Source of the DNA: Candidatus Sumerlaeota bacterium
GTDB taxonomy: Bacteria; Sumerlaeota; Sumerlaeia; Sumerlaeales; Sumerlaeaceae
Direction: 5' to 3'
Length of the DNA stretch: 64,000 bases
NCBI GenBank assembly: GCA_017161655.1
Contig: JADFCV010000009.1
Coordinates: forward strand, 1-64,000
Part shown: positions 18,701 to 26,785 of the stretch, piece by piece
Numbering within the stretch: position 1 is the first letter of the stretch
Layout: each line of letters starts with the position of its first letter
Made by a program: the position numbers and the translations under genes
Notes under the pieces: generated by a model
The model's input: only the letters and a program-made list of their open reading frames with translations
Databases searched by the model: none
Told to the model about the DNA's origin: nothing

Positions 18701-19943
18701 GCAGGGCCAAACGAGCGAGTAGCCGTCGCTCCTGCTCGGCACGAACTTTTTCCGTCACGTCGCGCACTGTGGCCTGCAGGCACGGACGACCATGGTAGGT
18801 CACAAAGGAAGGAAGCAACTCGGCAACAAAGCGCGAGCCATCCTTACGGAGCGCGATAAAACGGAGAACATGCGGACGTCGTGTTTCAACCATTTTCGCG
18901 ACAAGACGTCCCATGCGTTCACGGATTTCTGGAGCTACAGCTTCGAGGGGATGAAGCTGTTTCAGTTCTTCCTCCGTATAGCCTAACATCTTTTGGAGCG
19001 TGCGATTGGCAAACAGGATCCGCACTGGCACTAGGTCACGGAGGTAGAACCCCTCGCGGGCCTGCTCGACAAGTGCGCCATAGCGTTCTTGGGTTTCTTG
19101 AAGTTCACGGGTGGCTTCGAATTGCGCCAGACCGAGTGCTGCGTAAGTTGCAAAGGTGGAGATCAAGGTTCGGGCATCATACACAGCCTTAAGAGGTCGG
19201 GTATCCATTGCAGCGATGACGCCGCGCACCCGTCCGCCGATATCGACTAGCGGAGCCCCCAAGAACGTCTCAATGCGGTGGCTTTGAAGAAATGTGTCAT
19301 TGGGAAAAAGCTGCCAAGCCCGGCTACTATAATAGCAGATACGTCCCGGGTTCAGGTTTTCGCATGGCCCGCCTTCCAGACGACACGCGAATGGGCTACC
19401 CAAGCGCGAGTGCGTCCAGCACGCTTCGACGTGAAGGAGGTTGGAGTCTTCTTCGTCAATGGTCCCCAAAAAGGCGTACGGCACATTGAGGATGCGCGCT
19501 AATTGGGCAACAAGCTCGTTGAAAAACACCTCGCGGCCCCGCTGCAAAGATGTACCAAGCAGCGCGCGCAGCATGTTTTCCGTGGTGCGCCAACGAGTAA
19601 TATCGCGGTAAATGGCCACCTGAAGGGGAGGATCTGTGCGCAAAAAAAAGCTTTTTGCCGTCACGATTCGCTGACTGCCATCCCTGCACTTCAGAATAAA
19701 TTGCCCACCCGTGCTGGCAGTCTCATCGGGCAATTCAATACGCTCGCCCCCCCAAGCTTCAGAAGCCGTCAACCCAACGAGTTCCTCACACTTTGCTCCA
19801 ACCAATAGCCCCATGGCTGGATTGCAAAAAATGATACGCCCCTCTCGATCGAACACCGCCACCCCATCGCTCATGGATTGATAGAGCAACTGCAAGACTT
19901 CGAGATTTGGCTGGTCACTGGTCTGGCCTGCCTGCTGGGGCAT
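15786..19943 (-). CDS. multi-PAS/GAF GGDEF-EAL cyclic-di-GMP signalling protein
   Basis: This 1385-residue cytoplasmic protein has, in order, PAS (about 15-110), GAF (135-270), PAS (285-405), GAF (410-560), three PAS units (565-1000), GGDEF (about 985-1140) and EAL (1150-1385). The diguanylate cyclase motif reads RLGGDEF and looks active. The phosphodiesterase domain keeps the residues needed for metal and c-di-GMP binding: EAIVRW (Ile for Leu of EAL), NVSARQL, ELTES, DDFGSGYSS, a Lys in IKIDR and EGVE. It is therefore probably bifunctional. There is no transmembrane segment, so signals are likely sensed inside the cell. ATG 19943 has GGGAG about nine bases upstream. No neighbouring gene suggests a target. 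Confidence 0.93.
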   Translation of the reverse strand: MPQQAGQTSDQPNLEVLQLLYQSMSDGVAVFDREGRIIFCNPAMGLLVGAKCEELVGLTASEAWGGERIELPDETASTGGQFILKCRDGSQRIVTAKSFFLRTDPPLQVAIYRDITRWRTTENMLRALLGTSLQRGREVFFNELVAQLARILNVPYAFLGTIDEEDSNLLHVEACWTHSRLGSPFACRLEGGPCENLNPGRICYYSSRAWQLFPNDTFLQSHRIETFLGAPLVDIGGRVRGVIAAMDTRPLKAVYDARTLISTFATYAALGLAQFEATRELQETQERYGALVEQAREGFYLRDLVPVRILFANRTLQKMLGYTEEELKQLHPLEAVAPEIRERMGRLVAKMVETRRPHVLRFIALRKDGSRFVAELLPSFVTYHGRPCLQATVRDVTEKVRAEQERRLLARLALRLAGDDTIERISRTVQEITSELFEWDAYCFVVRQSEDLRRVIEFVDTIDGSRQVFPGAVFSSVTISGPMQRALAGQAVLLDVAQQGPDRSLSPFGDVERRSQSLLYVPIRLPDGVIGVISIQSYKARRYTNDDLAILQRVADVVAPALQRARVEHRVRESEERYRRLVEQAPVAILVLQNGLIKYANPTAVQLLGAPNADDLHEVRFLDFVTEPLKPLVEQRLAQAMEQVKALPSVEFEIYRFDGKVLIVESREIPTTFRGSEALQVVLQDVTQQKEALWRIQRSEQQLKLLFEQTPLGVIRWDKDFCVEEWNPAAERIFGYSRNEAIGRHAFDLIVPPTVQEHVQQIWNNLLARRGGTTGKNLNVTKDGRTIVCRWYNSPLVRPDGTVIGVASLVEDVTEHEKMADALRESEERFSLAVLGSNDAIWDWDIRAERLYLSPRWNELLGLDPSVRFSTLDEWLSCIEPEDQEAFREALAQHLSEKEDHLTAEFRVRRSDGEQLWILCRGLAIRDSSGSPVRMAGSLSDLTARKKAEEQMLYDALHDGLTKLANRSVMLEHIEHSLGIMKRDMNFSFAVLLLDIDRFKLINDSHGHRVGDELLQAIARALEKSLRPGDLVARLGGDEFLVLFEDVHTDDQTQQLAEEFLNIFEQPFRLSVGDFYVTASGGLVFSDSSYTSAEEMLRDADTAMFRAKTLGGNRVEVFTPELRLRAQSRLQLESDLRRAIERQQFDILYQPIIRLTDGTVWGFEAIVRWRHPQRGMLLPLEFLAVAEETGLIVEVGEYVLRQACNQLAEWQKSDPTVDFAISINVSARQLQEAAIYEQLKAIPQELGISFQQLVVELTESIFLGEHDLVVDAFNSLRAEGLRLAVDDFGSGYSSFGYLQRLPVDLIKIDRMFISAIGTPRERPQILQTIVELGRNLGAEIVAEGVENEMQEAHLRELGVPYVQGFFYGPPLPPASAWEFAQDRRR

Positions 19944-20009
19944 TGCGTAAAGCTCCCTTCAATTATCCTGCTGTGATCTTGTATGTAGGCTTAATTTGTC
20001 CCAAATCGG

Positions 20010-21341
20010 CTAAAGCTTCCAATAAAACCCCCGCTTATTGCAATACCGCACTACGAGCCATAGAATGAATGTCCAAAGCGCACCCCAAAGCATTCCATTC
20101 CATCCAATCTTGCCAACGAAGAACGGATAAAGGCCGAGCGCTTGCATGAAAATGCGGACGATTGGCTGCATAAAGTACGCAAGCAGTGCGTTGGCTCCAA
20201 ACACATTGAGCGGGATAGCCCAACGGCGCCACCCCCAGACATCGATGGGATAATAGAAGAGCAAAAAGCTCAAAGCCCCTATCCCCGCAGTGAAAAGCGA
20301 GTAGGATGACGTCACGTAGTCCTTGTTCATGGGGAAACCAAGGCGGTGGAGCAAATATCCCACTGCCGTAAAGACGATTCCCACAACAAGACTGCGCCGC
20401 ACGATTGTGCTGCGATCACGAGACACAATGGCATCGCCAAGCAAAGTTCCGATGATCGTGATCATACCATACGAGACACTTGCCCATGGTGTGCAGTGGA
20501 CTGTGAGCGGACGCAGTGGATCACCGTCAAGCCGCGCAATCGTGAGGAAAGGTCGCGCCTTGTCGCCAAGCTCAACCCACCAGGGGACGTGGATCGTAAG
20601 CCAGCCATGCGCAAGCGCGATGCCTGCGACGACAAGCCAGCGGCCAAGAGGAGGCAAAAACATGGCGGCTGCTCCCATGAAGTACGAAATCCCGATCGCC
20701 TGCAGGATTCCCCACCAGTACGAAAGCTTCAAAATGAGTGAAATGTAGATGATGCCAGCAACGATGAGCCCGAGTGTTCGCATGCCAACATGACGCCACC
20801 ACTCGCCACCACGGCGCTGACGGCTAAGAGGAATGCACATCCCCACGATGAAAACAAAGAACGGCGCCACCAGATCGGTGAAGGTGCAACCATTGCCGAC
20901 ACCCTGGAAGCGTGGAGTAATTTCAGCACGAGGTTTTACGGTGCCAGCTGCTTTTGCGCCAGGATAATGGGCAATCACCTTATCCCCAACTTTGAGAGGC
21001 TTAGCGTGGCGAATTTTCACGCCGGAGTATGTGCGAGTTGTCTCATCGTCGTCCCCCACGACCTCCACAGTGTAGAGTCCGTCGCGAACCTCCAGGACGC
21101 GCCCCAAAATGTACTCCTTTGAAGGCTCACGTCCCTCCCAGAAAGCCCACTCCTCTGGCTCTCCGTCTTCGCTTGCATGCTTAAAGGTGGAAACCGGCGC
21201 ACTGCCGAAGTGAGGAAACGTGAGCGGGAGATTCTTGTAGCCCGCCACCTGAATGACAAAGATCATCGCCAGAATGGTAAAACCGCGAAATGCATCTATG
21301 GACTCAACACGTCGAGGCTTCTGTGCTACAGTCTCACTCAC
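20010..21341 (-). CDS. DUF5009 / HGSNAT-like membrane acyltransferase with an inserted soluble domain
   Basis: The 443-residue protein starts with SIDAFRGFTILAMIFV and later has FTDLVAPFFVFIVG, the first conserved blocks of the DUF5009/heparan-alpha-glucosaminide acetyltransferase family. About nine further hydrophobic helices follow. Such proteins move acyl groups across the membrane onto sugars. Between the first two blocks (about residues 35-125) is a charged soluble stretch with a small beta-barrel look (RVLEVRDGLYTVEVVG, KVGDKVIAHYPG) that family members normally lack. It would face the periplasm. The start is GTG with AAGGAG about six bases upstream. The gene may be read together with the upstream minus-strand glycan genes, although 166 bases separate them. 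Confidence 0.75.
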   Translation of the reverse strand: MSETVAQKPRRVESIDAFRGFTILAMIFVIQVAGYKNLPLTFPHFGSAPVSTFKHASEDGEPEEWAFWEGREPSKEYILGRVLEVRDGLYTVEVVGDDDETTRTYSGVKIRHAKPLKVGDKVIAHYPGAKAAGTVKPRAEITPRFQGVGNGCTFTDLVAPFFVFIVGMCIPLSRQRRGGEWWRHVGMRTLGLIVAGIIYISLILKLSYWWGILQAIGISYFMGAAAMFLPPLGRWLVVAGIALAHGWLTIHVPWWVELGDKARPFLTIARLDGDPLRPLTVHCTPWASVSYGMITIIGTLLGDAIVSRDRSTIVRRSLVVGIVFTAVGYLLHRLGFPMNKDYVTSSYSLFTAGIGALSFLLFYYPIDVWGWRRWAIPLNVFGANALLAYFMQPIVRIFMQALGLYPFFVGKIGWNGMLWGALWTFILWLVVRYCNKRGFYWKL

Positions 21342-21507
21342 ACCCTTCTCCTTGCTGAATGTTGGTTTTGGTGGCTGGCCACATTGTTTGGGAAAAACTT
21401 TTTCCCCGTGGCAACGACAAGCCGAACGAACGACAACACCAAACAGGGAAGCAAACTCAACTTGAAATGTGTTTCATTTCTTAAGACTGGGCAACCGCCC
21501 TTTAAAC

Positions 21508-22110
21508 TTAGATGAGGCCCAAGCGAAGCAAAAGACGATTCAGCGGGGAATTGACATGAGGCCACATTTTGCGGCTTGCTTCGATCTCAGATGGCGGCAG
21601 AACCTCGCGCAGCATTGCGGCACGCTCGAGCATCTTTGGAATACTCTTCTTTTTTTTCCTCACGGAATGTTCTTGTTCGGCTAAAATGAACGCTGGGGTT
21701 ACGATGGGAATCGAAGCACCGTCGAGAGGCGCCGCTGTGGAGGAGAATCGGGGATGAGGAAAAACCCAGAAGATGTCCCGATGAAACGCAATGGCCTCGC
21801 GAGTCTTGTATGGGGAAAGAAGGATAATATCGATCTGAACGGAATCATAGTTCCAAACAAGAAACTTTTCGCGCCAAAGAACTATCTGTTCCCCTAACAG
21901 AGTCTGAAGTTGGGCGCGCTGGTCCGCTGGAACAAAAAGGTCGATGTCTTGATGGCTCAGGTTCTTACCAACAAGAGCTTCGACCGCCCAACCACCATGA
22001 ACCCATGCGCTAATTCCATGCGCAGCAAGATACCTCAAAGCACCATGGAGGTCTTGGCGTGTTGGCACGCGACGCTGTAACTTGAGATGTCGGAGATCAG
22101 TTTTATCCAC
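21508..22110 (-). CDS. nucleotidyltransferase-fold protein (AadB/LinB-like)
   Basis: The 200-residue product contains VHGGWAVEALVGKNLSHQDI followed by DLFV. This matches the GGxxVD...D(I/L)DL catalytic pattern of nucleotidyltransferases such as aminoglycoside 2''-adenylyltransferase. DSVQIDIILL supplies the third carboxylate. The family transfers a nucleotide to a small molecule. A resistance role is not supported here, as the length and C-terminal half differ from characterised resistance enzymes. The start is GTG 22110 with no clear ribosome-binding site. It follows the polytopic gene at 22132 by 21 bases, so both are probably in one operon. Confidence 0.7.
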   Translation of the reverse strand: MDKTDLRHLKLQRRVPTRQDLHGALRYLAAHGISAWVHGGWAVEALVGKNLSHQDIDLFVPADQRAQLQTLLGEQIVLWREKFLVWNYDSVQIDIILLSPYKTREAIAFHRDIFWVFPHPRFSSTAAPLDGASIPIVTPAFILAEQEHSVRKKKKSIPKMLERAAMLREVLPPSEIEASRKMWPHVNSPLNRLLLRLGLI

Positions 22111-22131
22111 GATAAAAACAGCACTTATCTG

Positions 22132-23940
22132 TTAGCGAGCACGTAAGAATTCAATTCCAAAAGTCTGTTCTGAAGCATGTGGTTCGTCGCCAAACAATGC
22201 TTCTCGTTTGTAGTTTGAGTGGATCCACTGCATGATCTCTTGTCCGTATTCTGGAGATTTTCCGAATAGCCAAGGGCGAGTATGTTTGTGAATGATGACG
22301 ATGACGTCTGGCTTCTTCTCCACGTAATCAGAGACGATTTGGGATTCTCCAAAACCAGCGACCTCGGTCGGCGTGAGTTGCGGATAGCGTGTGGCCATCA
22401 GGCGTCCCAGTGAAAAAGCGAAAAACGCTCCCTCGGGCAGCGCAAGCAACTTATCTTCGGGTTTCAATGCCTTTTGTGCGTACTCAAAGGCTGCGTGCAG
22501 GATCGGCACTCGCGGGTCTTGTTCTCGCCCAAAGGTAAAAACGTCCACTGTCGGAGTACACCATCGCTCGTTCTTCTGAGCTAGATAGCCCCAAGAGCGT
22601 TTTGCATGAACAAAGGTGAACGAAAAAAGAAGCGCCATCACTACGACGATCGTAAGACGGCGATCGATTTGCACACGGTCAGCCAGGCGTGGAATCTCGC
22701 CAAGGAGGGACGCGGCACAAAGCAGAGTTGCGGGCATAGCCTGGGTGAAACCATACTGTTCGACACGCGCATTCAAGACCATGCGTAGAATTGTTCCAAC
22801 ACTCCACAGGCTCCACAACCAGATGCCTAAATCCGCGGGACGCAAAGGTTTGTGCCGCCGCAACACAGAAAATGATTTTGCCACAACTAAGGTGACGCAC
22901 CAGAGGGGCAACGAGCGGACCAGAAACCGCCAGACGTCGAAACTGCTGAAACATTTCACGCATACGAAAGCGACAACGGATAAGGCAACAATCTCAGCGG
23001 TTTTTGAGAGATGGAGCCGCTTCCAGCTCCGCCCGACCACAGCAATCACAAAAGCGAAAGAAAGGATCGCGAGAGTGCTGAGTAAAAGACGGCCCGTGTT
23101 TTCTAATGGGTGGTCGAAGCCCATGGTTTCGATATTCCAGCGCACACGAGCAGCCGGCGTGAAACTCATCCACCAAGCCCCAAGAACAAGCTTGAGAGCC
23201 TTCGAGGGCGGCATGATGAAGCTAGCAGCGACAAAGACAACACCCAGGAAAATCAGGAAAGTCCCTCCCCCCAGGAATACGGCTCTGCGCCAACGTTGCT
23301 TGTCCTCCCACTGAAAGCCAGCTGCCAGATAAGCTCCGAACCAGACGGCAAGAACCCCAACAGCCATTTCCACTTTTGTCAGAAACGCCAAAGCCGCCAA
23401 AAGTGCCAATCCGACCGTTGTCAAGGAGCACGGCCGGAAAACCCAGCTCTCTGCCAAAGCGACGAGTAAGATGCCCAGGTAAAGACAGTGGAGCGTTTCG
23501 GAGTTATAAGGCGTAAAATAATTATAAATGCCGACTTTTGTGGAATGTGAAAAAGCGAAGACAAACCAGAAAACGACGATGATGACTGAGGCGATGAGCA
23601 CGCCGTACCATCGGGAAAATAGGCAATAAATTACCAATGAAGCTGCGATGAGGAGAAGAAGATTCGCCACTAACAGCGTGGTGTTGGTGCTGCCGAAAAG
23701 TGCAAGAAGCGCACCATTGAAATAAAGTGAAAAAGGGCCGTACAGCCAATCGAAATCGCGGCTGACATGGAGTCCTTTTGCCACCTGAAAAGGGCCATAA
23801 AGGGTCTGACCATAGTCTAGAAAAAGATCGCCAAACCTTCTCCAGCTAAGTGCTAACAACGTAACGAAGATTAGCCCGAACACCGAGAGCCAGTGGCGCT
23901 CCTGAAACCGGAACAGGACTCGTGCGGGATATAATCTCAT
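22132..23940 (-). CDS. polytopic membrane protein, glycosyltransferase-family-39-like
   Basis: From ATG 23940 (AAGGA eight bases upstream) the protein has 602 residues with about eleven hydrophobic helices and a soluble C-terminal tail of roughly 120 residues. The first loop after helix 1 contains YGPFQVAKGLHVSRDFDWLY, like the catalytic periplasmic loop with acidic residues in dolichyl-phosphate or undecaprenyl-phosphate mannosyltransferase-type GT-C enzymes. This suggests transfer of a sugar from a lipid carrier to an exported acceptor. No exact family motif is certain, so the assignment is tentative. It is the first gene of a minus-strand pair with the nucleotidyltransferase gene. Confidence 0.6.
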   Translation of the reverse strand: MRLYPARVLFRFQERHWLSVFGLIFVTLLALSWRRFGDLFLDYGQTLYGPFQVAKGLHVSRDFDWLYGPFSLYFNGALLALFGSTNTTLLVANLLLLIAASLVIYCLFSRWYGVLIASVIIVVFWFVFAFSHSTKVGIYNYFTPYNSETLHCLYLGILLVALAESWVFRPCSLTTVGLALLAALAFLTKVEMAVGVLAVWFGAYLAAGFQWEDKQRWRRAVFLGGGTFLIFLGVVFVAASFIMPPSKALKLVLGAWWMSFTPAARVRWNIETMGFDHPLENTGRLLLSTLAILSFAFVIAVVGRSWKRLHLSKTAEIVALSVVAFVCVKCFSSFDVWRFLVRSLPLWCVTLVVAKSFSVLRRHKPLRPADLGIWLWSLWSVGTILRMVLNARVEQYGFTQAMPATLLCAASLLGEIPRLADRVQIDRRLTIVVVMALLFSFTFVHAKRSWGYLAQKNERWCTPTVDVFTFGREQDPRVPILHAAFEYAQKALKPEDKLLALPEGAFFAFSLGRLMATRYPQLTPTEVAGFGESQIVSDYVEKKPDVIVIIHKHTRPWLFGKSPEYGQEIMQWIHSNYKREALFGDEPHASEQTFGIEFLRAR

Positions 23941-24151
23941 GTGTGGGATCCTTCTTCTTATCGCGAAGTGATTTGTCGCTCTCAACGTCGGATGAGCACC
24001 ATTTCCTTGGACCAGCTTTCAGAAGACAGCCGGTTGAGAACACTCGGAAACACTTTTCCGCCGGTTCTCGTTGAAGCCTACGTGGCTTATGTGATCCCTC
24101 AAGCTGAAAGCGTTTGAATTGTTTTCTGCAATTCTGGTGTTTTTATCAGTT

Positions 24152-25090
24152 ATGAAAACAAAACCCACCTCCTCAGCAGGCATTCCGCTTTTTTGTGCTT
24201 TGTGCTTTAGCTTGCCGACGTTTGCTTTTTCTTTTGCGGCCACGGGACACCAACTTGTTGCCATGGTTTGCGAACACGAACTCACAACGAAAACCCGTAG
24301 TGTCATCCGCGACCTGCTTACCACAGAATCGTTGGCTGAGGTAAGCACCTGGGCTGATGAGGAACGGACACGCGATCGATCCACTTCGACATGGCATTAC
24401 ATTGATTACAATGTAAGAACGGGCAAAGTAGAAGCGCAGCACGCAAAGGATCCGACAATCCTTGATGCCATTTCCTCGAACTCCGTGGCGTTACAGTCGG
24501 CACAGAGCACAGAAACACGGCAGCGTGCCCTGAAGTACCTCGTGCATTTCATCGCCGACCTTCATCAACCGCTCCACTGCGCCGACAACGACGATGCTGG
24601 CGGAAACAAAACTCATATACTCGTTGATGGCCAAGAGAATCGCCTCCACCGCGTCTGGGACGGGTTCATTGTGGATAGAATGCTTGCGCGCCGCTACCAG
24701 GGAAAGTCTCTGCCGGAAGTAGCCGCTTTGCTGCACAACAAATTTGCTTCAAAGAGAGCCAGCATAACGTCTGGGACCGCTGAGGACTGGGCGCATGAAT
24801 CTTTCGCAATTGCACGAAACCACGTTTATCGGCTTCCACCGCCCGCGCCGGGGGCCAAACTCTCGCAACTGGACGAAGAGTACCTGACGAAAAGTGAGAG
24901 CCTTATTGAAGAGCGCCTGGCGGCGGCAGGTTTTCGGCTCGCGCATGTGCTCAATTCATTGCTGGATTCTGACTCCAGCACGACCGCGCCATCGTCCGGG
25001 CGGAGTGTTCTCTCAGAACGTCGCTTTGAAACGGGAGCACGCACGAAACGAACTCCAGGAGAGTTAAGCGTGCCGGCTGGAGTTCACTGA
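24152..25090 (+). CDS. S1/P1-type zinc nuclease
   Basis: The 312-residue precursor has a signal peptide ending near AFS. It then carries the trinuclear-zinc ligands of S1/P1 nucleases: GHQ near the mature N terminus, STWADEERT, WHYIDY, HFIADLHQPLH, DAGGN and LHRVWD. The family cleaves single-stranded nucleic acids and removes 3' phosphates outside the cell. The invariant Trp that is normally the first mature residue (WGxxGH) is replaced: the sequence is FAATGH, so Phe would take its place. ATG 24152 gives a good signal peptide; a TTG at 24119 is possible. The last seven bases overlap the end of the convergent GHL10 gene. Confidence 0.88.
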   Translation: MKTKPTSSAGIPLFCALCFSLPTFAFSFAATGHQLVAMVCEHELTTKTRSVIRDLLTTESLAEVSTWADEERTRDRSTSTWHYIDYNVRTGKVEAQHAKDPTILDAISSNSVALQSAQSTETRQRALKYLVHFIADLHQPLHCADNDDAGGNKTHILVDGQENRLHRVWDGFIVDRMLARRYQGKSLPEVAALLHNKFASKRASITSGTAEDWAHESFAIARNHVYRLPPPAPGAKLSQLDEEYLTKSESLIEERLAAAGFRLAHVLNSLLDSDSSTTAPSSGRSVLSERRFETGARTKRTPGELSVPAGVH

Positions 25091-26568
25091 GAAGACGCTG
25101 CTGGAACCTGCACGGTCTCGTACTTGGTTCCTGGGGTGAGAAGAGCATCCACCGACCGTTCATCATGACCAGCGATGACGAGCTTGTAGCGCCCTGTGGG
25201 CACCGCGGTAAACACGGCTATCCCATTTCCATCCGCACGCAGTTTTCTTGTTATCGTTCCGCGGAGTTCGATCTCTGCCCCGTCCGCAGGAACTTTCTTC
25301 TTCGAGTCAAGACAGTGGACCACGAGGGTGGCACGTTGCTTTCGCCACACCGGGCGTGGCGCAGCTGCTAACTCAGGATAAACCTCCTTTGCGAGCCTAT
25401 CCCACAAACCACTCGCTGCACCATAGTGTTTCGTTGCATCAGATGTTTTGTCTGGTCGCCAGTAACTAAACAGACTTGTCCCGAGACCACGGCGCTGGGC
25501 TTCACGATACTGCGCGATGACATGATCTGGCTCGTTGAAATACCCGCCGATGCCGATAGTGACAAGATTTCCTGGGCATTCCTTCGACAGACGCAGCGAA
25601 AAGTCTGCCCAATCCCGGAACTGCTTAGCATGGGCAGGAATGTGTTCGCGTTTATATCCCATGCGCGTCACGATATCAACGGCGCCTTCTTGCATCCACC
25701 CGGCCCAATCCTGGTGAACCTGACGATAGGGGCTTGATTTTTTGAAGTCGCCGTCGGCGGGAACCCCGCCGAAACCCACAGCACACACACTCACAATGGC
25801 TTGGGGACGCGTTTCCCAGACTTCGGCTGCACACCGGCGGACAAAAGCAGAAATTTGCTCGCGCCGGAACTCGTTCCACTGAGGGTCAGCCGGAGTCGGC
25901 AGATCAGTGCGACCGTAAAGCTTCTGGAAGCGCTGTATCGCAAGGGGGTGGTAGCCAGCCTCTTCCTCGGGATACCGAATGAAATCGAGATTCACCCCGT
26001 CCACCGGATACTTCTTTACGCACTCGCGAATGAGTGCCAGCAGGTACTCTTGCACATCAGGAATCGCGGGATCGAGAAACGTCGTGCGGGTTCCAGAAGT
26101 CGTGTAGCTCATCCACCCACGAATTTTTTCTTTTTGTTCCAGGGAGAGAGAGGTTGCCTCAACATTGCCAAAGTTGAAGACATTGAACCACGCATACACA
26201 TCGAGACGTTGGGCCCCGGAGGTTGTTTCGTGGGCCTGAGTCAGAAGCGTTTCCAGGGGATCAAAGGATTTTGCCGAAGCCCAGGCAGCCGCGGGGGGCT
26301 CGATCGAAGACCGATAATAGGTCATTCCGCGATGGCGAACCTGAGCAATGACGCAATTGAGGTGGGCGCGCCGGACCGCAGAAACAAGATCCGTGATTTC
26401 TTGCGGCGAGTTCATGCACGGCGACAGCGTGGAAGCCCATACCGCACGCAACTCCGTTCGTTCGCCTTCATGTGGTGCTTCAGAAAACGGAGCGCCTTGT
26501 GCAAAAACTGTGGCAATCAGGGTGATGCCGATGCAGATGACTCGCGGGCGAATATGTTGGGAGGTCAT
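25084..26568 (-). CDS. secreted GHL10-family (DUF187) glycoside-hydrolase-like protein, copy 1
   Basis: ATG 26568 has AGGAG seven bases upstream and gives a 494-residue precursor with a signal peptide ending FAQGA. The GHL10 TIM-barrel is recognised from ELRAVWAST, YAWFNVFNF, a DPAIPDVQEYL segment and VNLDFIRYPEEE, where the Asp sits at a strand end typical of catalytic acids. A small C-terminal beta-sandwich of about 85 residues follows (VHCLDSKKKVPADG onward). Related proteins are thought to hydrolyse glycosidic bonds in cell-wall or exopolysaccharide; the substrate is unknown. The protein at 59232 is a clear paralogue. Confidence 0.85.
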   Translation of the reverse strand: MTSQHIRPRVICIGITLIATVFAQGAPFSEAPHEGERTELRAVWASTLSPCMNSPQEITDLVSAVRRAHLNCVIAQVRHRGMTYYRSSIEPPAAAWASAKSFDPLETLLTQAHETTSGAQRLDVYAWFNVFNFGNVEATSLSLEQKEKIRGWMSYTTSGTRTTFLDPAIPDVQEYLLALIRECVKKYPVDGVNLDFIRYPEEEAGYHPLAIQRFQKLYGRTDLPTPADPQWNEFRREQISAFVRRCAAEVWETRPQAIVSVCAVGFGGVPADGDFKKSSPYRQVHQDWAGWMQEGAVDIVTRMGYKREHIPAHAKQFRDWADFSLRLSKECPGNLVTIGIGGYFNEPDHVIAQYREAQRRGLGTSLFSYWRPDKTSDATKHYGAASGLWDRLAKEVYPELAAAPRPVWRKQRATLVVHCLDSKKKVPADGAEIELRGTITRKLRADGNGIAVFTAVPTGRYKLVIAGHDERSVDALLTPGTKYETVQVPAASSQ

Positions 26569-26785
26569 AAGTTCTCTCCTTCCTTCCCAGAATGCGTGGC
26601 CACTTATTTGTAACAAGGTCAAACAAAAGCGGCGCAAGGTGAGGAGTTCTTCAACGCGTGACTCAAACGAAAGTGTTGCATAATAGGAGACAGTGCTCAC
26701 AAGGGAATGACAAGATTTGCAATTGAACTGGCTTGGTGGAAAACGGTAAAAATTGCTTGGTGCGATGGTGAAAACAGGACGCAAA

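Noticed and set aside
21508-22110. Antibiotic-resistance aminoglycoside nucleotidyltransferase
   Set aside because: Only the general nucleotidyltransferase motif is shared; length and C-terminal half do not fit a known resistance enzyme.
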